Shown: positions 25,308 through 32,529 of the stretch, one piece after another
Layout of the letters: every line of letters begins with the position of its first letter
Numbering within the stretch: position 1 is the first letter of the stretch
Source of the DNA: Candidatus Ribeiella danica
Lineage (GTDB): Bacteria; Chloroflexota; Chloroflexia; Chloroflexales; Roseiflexaceae
NCBI GenBank assembly: GCA_016717335.1
Contig: JADKFS010000002.1
Span: 558,001 to 622,000, forward strand
Length of the DNA stretch: 64,000 nt
Reading direction: 5' to 3'
The notes under the pieces: generated by a model
The model's database searches: none
What the model saw: the letters and a program-made list of their open reading frames with translations, nothing else
Told to the model about the DNA's origin: nothing
Translations under genes and position numbers: made by a program

Positions 25308-25606
25308 CGGCGGGGGCTGCGCGCCCCCCCGTGCCCCGCGGGGGTGGGCCGCCACCCTCGCTACCCCCCGGCCGGGGCTCTTGCCCCTGGACCCCAAAAT
25401 AATCTTGCCTCGTTTGCGATGTTTGATGTGCATGCCTGGCTGAATCCACGCGCGGTGGAAGACAACACGTCCGCTCGGAGTGGTACAAGGCATGTGCCAC
25501 GAACCGTGGAGCTGGTACGGCATCATTTGCCGGAGGGGGACTGGGGGAACCGGCGAGGGTTCCCCCAGGCGGGGGGGCCGGGGGCGCAGCGCCCCGGAAG
25601 AGACGG
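25308..25606 (+). mobile_element. R1-family hairpin repeat, copy b
   Basis: Begins GGGGGCTGCGCGCCCCCC, then CCCCGGCCGGGGCTCTTGCC, CTGGACCCCAA, a core with GTGCATGCCTGGCTGAATCC, CATCATTTGCCGG, and ends GGGGGCGCAGCGCCCCGG. It fills the gap between the E1 and Sak4-like genes. Same order as copies at 16255-16500 (inverted) and 47237-47553. Confidence 0.8.
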
Positions 25607-25610
25607 AGCG

Positions 25611-26636
25611 CTAGGCCGCCATGGCCGGCGAGCTATCCTGGCGCGAGCGATCGCGCACGGCCTCGGCGGCGGCGATCCAGCCCTCGACGGTCGTCGGCTT
25701 GGGGGCGCGGCTGCGCAGGTAGCCCTGCACCGCCGTCCAGCTGTCGCCGCCGACGATCTCGCTGTAGCGGGTGAAGAAGCGCTGCTCGGCCTCGACCGGG
25801 TCGCGTGGCGGGGTTGCAGCGGTCGTAGCCGCAGAGGCGGGCGGGCGGCTGGCCTCGATCTGCTCAGGCTCCTCTTCGACCAGCTGCTGATGCGCGCCCT
25901 CGCCCTGCCGCCCCTTGGCCTTATCGGCCGCGCGCGGCTTGGCCTTGTCGGCGTCGGGCACCAGATCGGGGTAGAGCGTCGCGAGGGTCGCGGCGTAGCG
26001 CTTGTTCAGCTTCAGGTGCGCCGGGCGCGGCGGCTTGATGATCGGCGTGACCGTGCGCTCGTCGCCCTCGCGCTCGACGAGCAGAATAGCGTCGGCCTCG
26101 TAGGCGATCTGCTCGTCGGCCAGTACGCGCAGCCCCTCGTCGTGCAGGCCGCCGTCGTCCTGCGCGCGGTACTTGCGGCCCAGGTGGCCGATGATCACCA
26201 CGTGGAAGCCGGCCTGCTTCAGCTCGGTCAGGCCGGTGTAGACCGCCTGCATGTTGCGGTTGACCGAGGCGTGCTCGTCGTAGCCGATCGCCGTCTTGCG
26301 GTCGGTCTCGGCCCCGGCGCGGCGCTGGGCGTAGGCGCGCATCGCCTGGAAGACCTTCGAGATCGAGTCGAGGATGATCGTGTCGCCTGGCTTGCCGAGC
26401 TTGCGGATCTCCTCCATCCCCTCGACCAGCGCCTTGAGCGAGAGCGACTGCAGCACCTGGATGCGCCGGTGGATGCCGGCCTTGCCGCCCAGGTTCTGCG
26501 CGGCCCCCTCGGTGTCGAGCACCCACAGCGTGCCGCCGCGGCGGGCGCTCGCGGCGAGGTGCGACTTGCCCGCGCCGGCCTGCCCGGTCAGAATATAGAG
26601 GCTGCCGGTTTGTAGCTCATCCAACCGCTGAAACAT
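25611..26636 (-). CDS. Sak4-like RecA-fold ATPase
   Basis: The 341-residue protein has Walker A GQAGAGKSH (about residues 17-25), a Walker B-like TIILDSISKV, and VVIIGHLGRKY. This is the layout of the single-domain RecA-like ATPases found in phages (Sak4/AAA_24), which support single-strand annealing. The C-terminal third is charged and proline-rich, as expected for a partner-binding tail. No phage gene is adjacent, so it may be a domesticated phage recombination gene. A GAAC-N4-GTGC sequence and TATACT lie upstream. Confidence 0.8.
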   Translation of the reverse strand: MFQRLDELQTGSLYILTGQAGAGKSHLAASARRGGTLWVLDTEGAAQNLGGKAGIHRRIQVLQSLSLKALVEGMEEIRKLGKPGDTIILDSISKVFQAMRAYAQRRAGAETDRKTAIGYDEHASVNRNMQAVYTGLTELKQAGFHVVIIGHLGRKYRAQDDGGLHDEGLRVLADEQIAYEADAILLVEREGDERTVTPIIKPPRPAHLKLNKRYAATLATLYPDLVPDADKAKPRAADKAKGRQGEGAHQQLVEEEPEQIEASRPPASAATTAATPPRDPVEAEQRFFTRYSEIVGGDSWTAVQGYLRSRAPKPTTVEGWIAAAEAVRDRSRQDSSPAMAA

Positions 26637-26656
26637 GAGGTTCCTCCTTGGTGGGG

Positions 26657-26674
26657 TAGACCGCGCGCGGTCTA
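26657..26674. promoter_or_regulatory. 18-bp perfect palindrome in Sak4-like gene leader
   Basis: TAGACCGCGCGCGGTCTA lies 20 bases ahead of the start codon on the minus strand, beside the ribosome binding site. It could be an operator or a hairpin controlling translation. Confidence 0.5.
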
Positions 26675-26738
26675 TCTACTCTTGCTTAACGTCTGTGCTC
26701 TCCAGGCTCTGCCCCGGCGCCTGGCCCTGGGATGATTC

Positions 26739-26756
26739 AGTATAGCACATCTGTTC
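26739..26756 (-). promoter_or_regulatory. Promoter -10 with SOS-like box for Sak4-like gene
   Basis: On the minus strand GAACAGATGTGC is directly followed by TATACT (26744-26739). GAAC-N4-GTGC is one base from the LexA operator form GAAC-N4-GTTC and overlaps the expected polymerase site. Confidence 0.45.
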
Positions 26757-26885
26757 TTGTGTGTAAAGGGATCTTTTCAGATAGGCGGCGTGCGCCGCCT
26801 CCAGCTCTTTTCCAGGGTGCTACGCCCCCCGCGCACGCCACTTGCTATAGCCCCTCAGGGGTGGACCTCAATCAGGAGCGCACGC

Positions 26886-27806
26886 ATGGCAGATGAGATC
26901 TACGAGGTGCTGGTGGTCGGCGGCGGGCCGGCCGGGCTATCGGCCGCGCTATACCTGGCGCGCTACGAGCGCCGCGCCGCGCTGTTCGACGCCGGCCGCG
27001 GGCGCTCGACCTGGCACCAGATCAACCACAACTACCTCGGCTTCCCCGGCGGCGTGCCGGCGCGCCGGCTGCGCGAGCTGGGGCGCGAGCAGCTCGCGCG
27101 CTACGATCAGGTCACCGTGCTGGAGCACAAGGTCGAGGCGCTGCGCCGCGAGGACGATCTGTTCGTCGCCGAGTCGCAGGCCGGCGCGTGGCGCGGCTGC
27201 GCGGTGATCCTGTGCACCGGCGTGATCGACCACTACCCGCACTTCGACGGCTGGGACGAGTACGTCGGTCGCAGCATGTTCTGGTGCATCACCTGCGACG
27301 GCTACGGCTGCAAAGGCGCGCGCGTCGTGGTGGCCGGCAACCGCGACGAGACGGCCTCCGAGGCGCTGCAGCTGCAGCGCTTCACCGACAAGCTGACCGT
27401 GCTGACCGACAGCCAGGAGTGCGAGATCAGCGAGAAGTTTCAGGCGCGGCTCCGGCGCGCCGGCATCCCGCTGATCCACGACAAGATCGCCTCGGTCGTC
27501 GGCCGCGAAGGCCAGCTCGAGGCGCTGTGCACCAAAGGCGGCCGGCTGATCGAGCTCGACCAGCTGTTCAGCCAGCAGGGCGCGACGCCGCAGACCAGCC
27601 TGGCCGAGCAGCTCGGCGTGCGGCTCAGCGACAACGACTACATCGCGGTGGACACCGAGCAGAAGACCAGCGTGCCCGGCGTGTACGCGGCCGGCGACGT
27701 CACGCGGCTGCACTCGCACCAGGTCACCACGGCGGTGCACGAGGGCGGCCAGGCGGCCTCGGCGGCGAACTACTTCCTGTACCCGCCCGATCTGAAGGAC
27801 GAGTGA
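26886..27806 (+). CDS. Thioredoxin reductase-like FAD/NAD(P) oxidoreductase
   Basis: The 306-residue protein begins with the FAD dinucleotide motif VVGGGPAGLSAALYLAR. The redox motif CITCDG is at the expected central position, and GVYAAGDVTRLHSHQV is the C-terminal FAD-contact motif. The NAD(P) domain (VVVAGNRDETA) has an atypical glycine pattern. It would reduce a thioredoxin-like or other disulfide partner; no thioredoxin gene is adjacent. The 26637-26885 upstream gap holds the divergent promoter region and a GGCGGCGTGCGCCGCC hairpin. Confidence 0.9.
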   Translation: MADEIYEVLVVGGGPAGLSAALYLARYERRAALFDAGRGRSTWHQINHNYLGFPGGVPARRLRELGREQLARYDQVTVLEHKVEALRREDDLFVAESQAGAWRGCAVILCTGVIDHYPHFDGWDEYVGRSMFWCITCDGYGCKGARVVVAGNRDETASEALQLQRFTDKLTVLTDSQECEISEKFQARLRRAGIPLIHDKIASVVGREGQLEALCTKGGRLIELDQLFSQQGATPQTSLAEQLGVRLSDNDYIAVDTEQKTSVPGVYAAGDVTRLHSHQVTTAVHEGGQAASAANYFLYPPDLKDE

Positions 27807-27807
27807 G

Positions 27808-27842
27808 GCGTGGCAGCGTTCAAACGTTGGCACGTTGGCTCC
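27808..27842. repeat. Short GTTCAAACGTTGGCACGTTGG repeat
   Basis: Degenerate AACGTT-type units immediately downstream of the reductase stop, related to the arrays at 12479 and 23041-23060. Confidence 0.5.
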
Positions 27843-27974
27843 TCGCCAGTGGCCGCACTCGTGAGCACACCCCTGCAAGAGACCCCCCCGGCGGCACAAG
27901 AGTGCTGTGAACCCCTTGACACATCACAGATACGCCGGCTGAAATTCGGATTGCTAGACGCCTGACCCACCAAG

Positions 27975-28004
27975 ATCTACCAGCGAATCTACCATGTGGT
28001 AGAT
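27975..28004. promoter_or_regulatory. Operator-like repeat ATCTACC
   Basis: ATCTACC at 27975, then a perfect inverted pair ATCTACC-ATGT-GGTAGAT at 27987-28004, with half-site starts 12 bases apart. It lies just upstream of where a -35 would fall for a TATCTT -10 at 28026, so an activator site is plausible. The regulator is unknown. Confidence 0.5.
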
Positions 28005-28066
28005 ATCCCCAGCAGCGGCGAACTGCTATCTTGAACACGTCCGCAAGAGCGAGAAAGGAGTGTTCA

Positions 28067-28150
28067 ATGAGGATACAGGGTTCGCTGCTGGTTCTAACCC
28101 CCTCGCGTTCAGCCCAGCAGGTCAACCCATCACCTATGTGCCTCTATTAA
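28067..28150 (+). CDS. Possible 27-aa leader peptide
   Basis: A short frame MRIQGSLLVLTPSRSAQQV (then eight more residues) with a strong AAAGGAG ribosome binding site. TTGAACAC (28031-28038) and GTGTTCAA (28060-28067) are inverted copies that flank the ribosome binding site and reach the first base of ATG, so a hairpin could control it. It ends 33 bases before the DUF4242 gene. It could be a leader or chance; no family recognised. Confidence 0.4.
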   Translation: MRIQGSLLVLTPSRSAQQVNPSPMCLY

Positions 28151-28183
28151 CGTGTAATCGCTGATATGCTAAGGAGAAACAGC

Positions 28184-28435
28184 ATGCCACTGTTTATGGA
28201 TACGCACGCGCATGTCGAAGGGCTCACTGTGGATGCGGTTGCCCAGGCCCACGCAGCCGACGTGAGGACACAGGAGAAGTACGGCGTCAAGTACCTGCGC
28301 TACTGGTTCGACGAGAGCGCCGGCAAGGTCTTTTGCCTGATTGAAGCGCCCAACAAGGAGGCCGCAATCGCCGTGCATCGAGAAGCCCACGGGTTGCTTG
28401 CGGATGAGATTACTGAGGTCAAAGAGGGGTCGTAG
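28184..28435 (+). CDS. DUF4242-like small protein
   Basis: The 83-residue ferredoxin-like-fold protein reads MPLFMDTHAHVEGLTVD, YGVKYLRYWFDESAGKVFCL and EAPNKEAAIAVHREAHG. This is the pattern of the DUF4242/SCO4226 family, in which histidines and acidic residues bind nickel in at least one member. AAGGAGA lies eight bases ahead of the ATG. It is downstream of the ATCTACC operator-like site and the putative leader peptide, and upstream of a secreted protein. A metal-related role is inference only. Confidence 0.85.
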   Translation: MPLFMDTHAHVEGLTVDAVAQAHAADVRTQEKYGVKYLRYWFDESAGKVFCLIEAPNKEAAIAVHREAHGLLADEITEVKEGS

Positions 28436-28464
28436 GCGCTCGCCAGACGGGCTTCATGAAGGAG

Positions 28465-28505
28465 GGCGGGGCGAAGGGCGGGCCGCGATTGCCCTTCGCC
28501 CCGCC
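28465..28505. terminator. Strong hairpin after DUF4242 gene
   Basis: GGCGGGGCGAAGGGC and its exact inverse close an 11-base loop. There is no clear U-run, so it could terminate, stabilise the upstream message, or regulate the next gene. Confidence 0.5.
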
Positions 28506-28547
28506 GGTCTGAGCTATTCGGATAGACTTCAAAAGGAGATATCGGCT

Positions 28548-29111
28548 ATGAAAAAGAAACTGTTTGCGCTGCTCGGCCTGGTTGCACTATCGCTCATTGC
28601 GGCGACCTCAGTCGCCCTGGCGAGCTCCGACAGCTCGAAGCCGGCGACAACCTTTCCCGCGATGGTTCGCCAGGCAACCGCGCAGTTCAAGGATGTGAAG
28701 AAGGCGGAGGCGGCCGGCTACGCGCTGCTCCACGGCTGCGTCAGCGGGCCGCAAGAGGGGGCGATGGGCATCCACTTTGCCAATGGCGGTCTGGTCGGCG
28801 ACGGGGCGCTGGACGCAATGCATCCCGAAGCGCTGCTGTACGAGCCGAAGGATGGGAAACTGCAGCTTGTGGGCGTCGAGTATATCGTCATCGCCGACGA
28901 CTGGAATGCGCATCACCAGACGCCGCCGGTGCTGATGGGACAGCTGTTCAACTATTCGGGCGCCCCCAACCGCTTCGGCATCCCTGCCTTCTACGAACTG
29001 CACGTCTGGGCCGGGAAGAACAACCCCGCCGGCGTGTTCGCCGATTGGAACCCGCGCGTGTCGTGCGAGGAGTATGTCGGAGACGCCACGATGTCGGACG
29101 CGCAGCACTAG
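28548..29111 (+). CDS. Secreted protein of unknown function
   Basis: The 187-residue protein has a classical signal peptide (MKKKLFALLGLVALSLIAAT followed by an A-rich cleavage region near residue 27). The mature part contains two cysteines, HGCVSGP and RVSCEEYVG, that could form a disulfide, and several histidines (MGIHFA, DAMHPEAL, WNAHHQTPP and ELHVWA) that could bind metal. I do not assign a family. Ribosome binding site AAAAGGAG is strong. Expected location is the cell envelope or outside. Confidence 0.85.
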   Translation: MKKKLFALLGLVALSLIAATSVALASSDSSKPATTFPAMVRQATAQFKDVKKAEAAGYALLHGCVSGPQEGAMGIHFANGGLVGDGALDAMHPEALLYEPKDGKLQLVGVEYIVIADDWNAHHQTPPVLMGQLFNYSGAPNRFGIPAFYELHVWAGKNNPAGVFADWNPRVSCEEYVGDATMSDAQH

Positions 29112-29140
29112 AGAGTGCATCCAAACACGTCGTGCGGGTT

Positions 29141-29167
29141 TTGGGGAGGGCCTGTGGCCCTCCCCAA
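29141..29167. terminator. Terminator-like hairpin
   Basis: A perfect 12-bp stem, TTGGGGAGGGCC and its inverse with loop TGT, followed by GCTCTTTT. It follows the secreted protein gene. Confidence 0.6.
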
Positions 29168-29316
29168 GCTCTTTTCCACCCGCTGAGTACCCCACCGCCA
29201 AGCACCTCACCCCCCGCAGTATGAGCAGCGTTATGCCATTTCTGGAACTCATCAAACGTTCTATGCTACAATGCCGGGCGTTGCTCGACCGATAGTCTGC
29301 CTGTAGTGCCTAGCCG

Positions 29317-29865
29317 ATGCCTATGCTGCTCACGGATCTTCTGCGCGGCGCGCGCGTCCGCCTGACGGCCCTGGTGGCCGACGATCTGCCGACGATCGCC
29401 GACTGGTACCAGGACGCCGGGTTCCTGCGGCTGTTCGACGCGCGCCCGGCCCACCCGCAGAGCGAAGCCGAGCTGGCGCGCTGGCTGGAGGATCGCCAGA
29501 AGGACAGCAGCGCCTTTCTGTTCGGCGTACGTCCGCTCGATCGCGACGAGCTGCTCGGCTTGGTCGAGCTGGACGGGATCATGTGGGCGCACCAGAACAG
29601 CTGGCTCAGCATCGCGATCGGCCCGGCGCACCAGCGCCTCGGCCACGGCGCCGAGGCGCTCGGCCTGGCGCTGCGCTTCGCGTTCCAGGAGCTGAACCTG
29701 CACCGCGTCCAGCTGACCGTGTTCAGCTACAACCAGCGCGCGATCGCGCTGTACGAGAAGCTCGGCTTCCAGCGCGAGGGCGTCTACCGCGAGCACCTCC
29801 AGCGCGACGGCCAGCGCTACGATATGTACCTCTACGGCCTGCTGCGCCATGAGTGGCAGCCGTAG
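29317..29865 (+). CDS. GNAT acetyltransferase, RimJ/RimL type
   Basis: The 182-residue protein starts with LRGARVRLTALVADDLPTI and ends in the YNQRAIALYEKLGFQREGVYRE pattern of the RimJ/RimL N-acetyltransferases. The acetyl-CoA loop is degenerate (AHQRLGHGAEAL). These enzymes acetylate ribosomal-protein N-termini, antibiotics or small amines; the substrate here is unknown. Followed by a hairpin-rich gap and a NUDIX gene. Confidence 0.87.
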   Translation: MPMLLTDLLRGARVRLTALVADDLPTIADWYQDAGFLRLFDARPAHPQSEAELARWLEDRQKDSSAFLFGVRPLDRDELLGLVELDGIMWAHQNSWLSIAIGPAHQRLGHGAEALGLALRFAFQELNLHRVQLTVFSYNQRAIALYEKLGFQREGVYREHLQRDGQRYDMYLYGLLRHEWQP

Positions 29866-29944
29866 TAGTGTGACTGTCTGAAAAGGGTGGTTTGGGCGGA
29901 CGTTGCCCCAAGAGTCTTCTTCCTGGCGGTCGCGCTCCCGTACG

Positions 29945-30071
29945 CCGCCGCGACCGGCCGAGGATGGGCGCGCGTGGCGCGGCCCCTCTTACAGTTGCGG
30001 GAGTGGAGGGGCCGGAGGCCCTCCCAGGTGGGGTGGGCCGCCACCCAAACTGTAAGGTTCGCAAGAGCCAG
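29945..30071. repeat. Hairpin-rich repeat with AACTGTAAGGTTCGCAAGAG end
   Basis: The gap between GNAT and NUDIX holds palindromes GAGGGGCCGGAGGCCCTC and GGGTGGGCCGCCACCC. It ends in AACTGTAAGGTTCGCAAGAG (30050-30069), which recurs inverted at 11982-12001. CTTACAGTT at 29989 is its partial inverse, so this may be a small mobile element. Confidence 0.5.
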
Positions 30072-30086
30072 TCTAAGGAGCGAGCG

Positions 30087-30512
30087 ATGGGAGAAAAGCC
30101 AGACAAGATCGTGATGACCGGCGTCTCGGTGCTGATCCGTAGAGACGACCAGGTGCTGCTGATCAAGCGGCGGGGCTCGCATGGCGCCGGCACCTGGGCT
30201 TGCCCGGGTGGGCACATCGACTTCGGCGAGACGCCCGAGGCCTGCGGGGCGCGCGAGACCCGCGAGGAGGTCGGGCTCGCGATCGCCGGGCTGCGCTTCA
30301 TCGGCATCACCAACGACGTCTTCGAGGCCGAGGGCAAGCACTACATTACGATCTGGATGGAGGCGCGCTACGTCGGCGGCGAGCCGGCGATCGCCGCGCC
30401 GGGGGAGATGACCGAGCTGGGCTGGTTCGCCTGGGACGCCCTGCCGGAACCGCTGTTCCTGCCGCTCGCCAACCTCATCGCCGGGGGACTCTATGCGGGA
30501 GCGCAGGGCTAA
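30087..30512 (+). CDS. NUDIX hydrolase (NUDT15-like)
   Basis: The 141-residue protein has an intact NUDIX box, GHIDFGETPEACGARETREE followed by VGL (about residues 45-67), and the upstream signature GSHGAGTWACPGGH seen in the nucleotide-pyrophosphatase subgroup that includes NUDT15. It likely hydrolyses damaged or excess nucleoside triphosphates. GTCTAAGGAG is the ribosome binding site. Its stop codon TAA lies in the left end of an R3 element, so the native C-terminus may be slightly altered. Confidence 0.92.
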   Translation: MGEKPDKIVMTGVSVLIRRDDQVLLIKRRGSHGAGTWACPGGHIDFGETPEACGARETREEVGLAIAGLRFIGITNDVFEAEGKHYITIWMEARYVGGEPAIAAPGEMTELGWFAWDALPEPLFLPLANLIAGGLYAGAQG

Positions 30513-30613
30513 TGCAATGTCAGGTCCAGTGGGGGTTCGGGGGCGGCTTCGCCGCCCCCGAGGAATCTGTGTAGTGTGCGGCGCAGCTCCACGAACGTTG
30601 CATCAGCCCTGCG
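30501..30613. mobile_element. R3-family MITE, copy c
   Basis: The left end GCGCAGGGCTAATGCAATGT and right end ACGTTGCATCAGCCCTGCG are imperfect inverted repeats. A central hairpin GGGGGCGGCTTCGCCGCCCCC is present. The element touches the NUDIX stop codon and lies just upstream of the riboswitch promoter. Confidence 0.75.
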
Positions 30614-30629
30614 AGAGTCTCTAGAGAAG

Positions 30630-30658
30630 TTGACAATAGCGAACAAGTAATGTAAGAT
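30630..30658 (+). promoter_or_regulatory. Sigma-70-type promoter
   Basis: TTGACA (30630-30635), 17-base spacer, TAAGAT (30653-30658). It lies 28 bases ahead of the riboswitch aptamer, so transcription would start near 30665. Confidence 0.8.
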
Positions 30659-30686
30659 TGCGCCCACAACTGAATAGCGCAGAATA

Positions 30687-30866
30687 CTCTTATCCAGAGA
30701 GGCGGAGGGACCGGCCCTGTGAAGCCTCGGCAACCACTGGGTAAGTTCTGAGCTCTGAGCTCTGAGTTCTGAGTTTGCACAGCGCAACTCAAAACTCAAA
30801 ACTTGAAACTCAAAACTTAGGCAGAATGGTGCCAAATCCGGCAGCGCAAGTCTGGAAGATGAGAGG
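30687..30866 (+). ncRNA. SAM-I (S-box) riboswitch with repeat-extended helix
   Basis: P1 pairs CTCTTATC (30687-30694) with GATGAGAG (30858-30865). The conserved core follows: AGAGAGGCGGAGGGA, GGCCCTGTGAAGCC, CGGCAACC, then GGTGCCAAATCC and GGAAGATGAGAG. This matches the S-box consensus. The helix between CAACC and GGTGCC is enlarged by a 7-mer palindrome (30742-30820) of about 33 pairs, which is far longer than usual. It senses S-adenosylmethionine and, with the downstream terminator, should switch off the cysteine desulfurase gene when SAM is high. Confidence 0.93.
30742..30820. repeat. Heptamer palindrome within the riboswitch
   Basis: TAAGTTCTGAGCTCTGAGCT (and two more TCTGAGT units) pairs with inverted AACTCAAAACTCAAAACTTG and related units. 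Loop GCACAGCGC. Confidence 0.9.
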
Positions 30867-30882
30867 CGGACGCTGATGTGAC

Positions 30883-30909
30883 GCCCTTTCCATCGATATG
30901 GAAGGGGCA
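30883..30909 (+). other. Hairpin in riboswitch expression platform
   Basis: GCCCTTTCCAT pairs with ATGGAAGGGGC, between aptamer and terminator. It may take part in antitermination, which cannot be decided by eye. Confidence 0.5.
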
Positions 30910-30930
30910 TTTCGTTGGCACACAAACGCA

Positions 30931-30964
30931 GGTGCTCATCGCTCCGGACGATGAGCACCTTTTT
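30931..30964 (+). terminator. Rho-independent terminator of the riboswitch
   Basis: Perfect 11-bp stem GGTGCTCATCG / CGATGAGCACC with seven-base loop and a run of five T. It lies 31 bases ahead of the cysteine desulfurase ATG, as expected for transcriptional control. Confidence 0.92.
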
Positions 30965-30995
30965 GTATCCACTGCTTTTGAAGAAAGGGTAGGCC

Positions 30996-32327
30996 ATGGG
31001 CTCGCTTCACACCGCAACCGCCGCCGAGACGGCGCTCAACGTCGCGCGCATTCGCCAGGACTTCCCCGCGCTCCGGCAGCAGGTCCACGACCAGCGGCTC
31101 GTCTTCCTCGACAGCGCCGCGTCTTCGCAGAAGCCGGTGCAGGTGCTCGACGCGATGGAGCAGGTCTACCGAACAACCTACGCCAACGTTCACCGCGGCG
31201 CGTACGCGTACAGCCGGCGCAGCACCGACCTGTACGAGCAGGCCCGCGCGACGATCGCCCGATTCATCGGCGCCCCGTCGGACAGCCAGATCGTCTTCAC
31301 GCGCAACGCCACCGAGGCGCTGAATCTGGTCGCGTTCTCATACGCGCGCGCCTTCCTTGGCCCCGGCGACGAGATCGTGCTGACCGAGCTGGAGCACCAC
31401 GCCAACTACCTGCCCTGGCTGGCGCTCGCGCAGGAGCGCGGCGTCATCCTGAAGCTGATCCCGCTCGCGGCGGACGGCACGCTCGACCTGTCCGGGCTCG
31501 ACGAGCTGATCACCCCGCGCGCGCGGCTGGTGAGCTTCGCGCACGTCTCGAACGTGCTCGGCACGATCACCGACCCGCGGCCGATCGTCGCGCGCGCCCA
31601 CGCCGTCGGCGCCGTCGCGGTGATCGACGCCTGCCAGTCGGCGCCGCACATGCCGCTGGACGTGCGCGCGCTCGACACCGACTTCCTGGTGTTCTCGGGC
31701 CACAAGATGCTCGGCCCGACCGGGATCGGCGTCCTGTACGGCCGCGCCGAGCTGCTGGCCGCGATGCCGCCGTTTATGACCGGCGGGGATGTCGCGCGCG
31801 ACGTCGGCTTCGACGAGGTGGTCTGGGAGGACGCGCCGCTGAAGTTCGAGGCCGGCACGCCCGCCTTCGTCGAGGCGATCGGCCTGGCGGCGGCGGTGGA
31901 GTACCTCGAGGCGGTCGGCCTGCCAGCCGTGCGTGAACACGAGCGCTGCCTCACCGCGCACGCCCTGCGGCGGCTCGCGGAGCTGCCCGGCCTGCGCGTC
32001 TATGGCCCGGCCGACGCGGACCTGCGCGGCGGCGTGGTGACCTTCACGATCGAGGGCATCGCGCCGGGCGACCTGGCCGCGGAGCTCGATCAGCGCGGCA
32101 TCGCCGTTCGATCCGGCCGCCACTGCGCGCACCCGCTGCATCGCCGGCTGGGGCTGAGCGCCACCACGCGCGCCAGCTTCGCGATCTACAACGACCTGTC
32201 CGACGTCGACGCGCTGGTGGAGGGGATCGCGGACATCCAGCACGTGCCGATCGCGCGCGGGCGCGCCGCGCTCGCCGGCTGTCGCGACCAGCCGGTCCGC
32301 CGGGCCGACTGTAGCGCTGTCGCGTAA
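30996..32327 (+). CDS. SufS/CsdA-type cysteine desulfurase
   Basis: The 443-residue PLP enzyme of aminotransferase class V has DSAASSQKP near the N-terminus, ELEHHANYLPW, DACQSAPHMPLDV, the PLP lysine in FSGHKMLGPTG, and the active cysteine in RSGRHCAHPL. That is the group II (SufS) order. It mobilises sulfur from cysteine and, in some members, selenium from selenocysteine. The last 25 or so residues are unlike SufS. No sufBCD or sufU gene is nearby. It is the first gene behind a SAM-I riboswitch, which is unusual for SufS and suggests a role linked to cysteine/methionine balance. Confidence 0.92.
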   Translation: MGSLHTATAAETALNVARIRQDFPALRQQVHDQRLVFLDSAASSQKPVQVLDAMEQVYRTTYANVHRGAYAYSRRSTDLYEQARATIARFIGAPSDSQIVFTRNATEALNLVAFSYARAFLGPGDEIVLTELEHHANYLPWLALAQERGVILKLIPLAADGTLDLSGLDELITPRARLVSFAHVSNVLGTITDPRPIVARAHAVGAVAVIDACQSAPHMPLDVRALDTDFLVFSGHKMLGPTGIGVLYGRAELLAAMPPFMTGGDVARDVGFDEVVWEDAPLKFEAGTPAFVEAIGLAAAVEYLEAVGLPAVREHERCLTAHALRRLAELPGLRVYGPADADLRGGVVTFTIEGIAPGDLAAELDQRGIAVRSGRHCAHPLHRRLGLSATTRASFAIYNDLSDVDALVEGIADIQHVPIARGRAALAGCRDQPVRRADCSAVA

Positions 32328-32360
32328 GACCTGATCTGCGCGGCCCGCATCCGCTTTAGA

Positions 32361-32445
32361 GGGCTCGTGCAACGTCTTTTTGCCCCCCTCCCAGGCGTGG
32401 GGGAGGGGGTAGGGGGTGAGGGCCGACGTTGCAGCAGCCCTGCAC
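32361..32445. mobile_element. R3-family MITE, copy d
   Basis: GGGCTCGTGCAACGTC on the left and GACGTTGCAGCAGCCCTGCA on the right are inverted copies, around a CCCCCTCCCAGGCGTGGGGG palindrome. It separates the desulfurase and response regulator genes. Confidence 0.7.
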
Positions 32446-32529
32446 TTTTCAGCCAGACTCTTACATAATCCCCTGATTTCCGGTACAATGAGACATTCGC
32501 AATGACCATCGAAGCCAGGCAGGTTCCCG

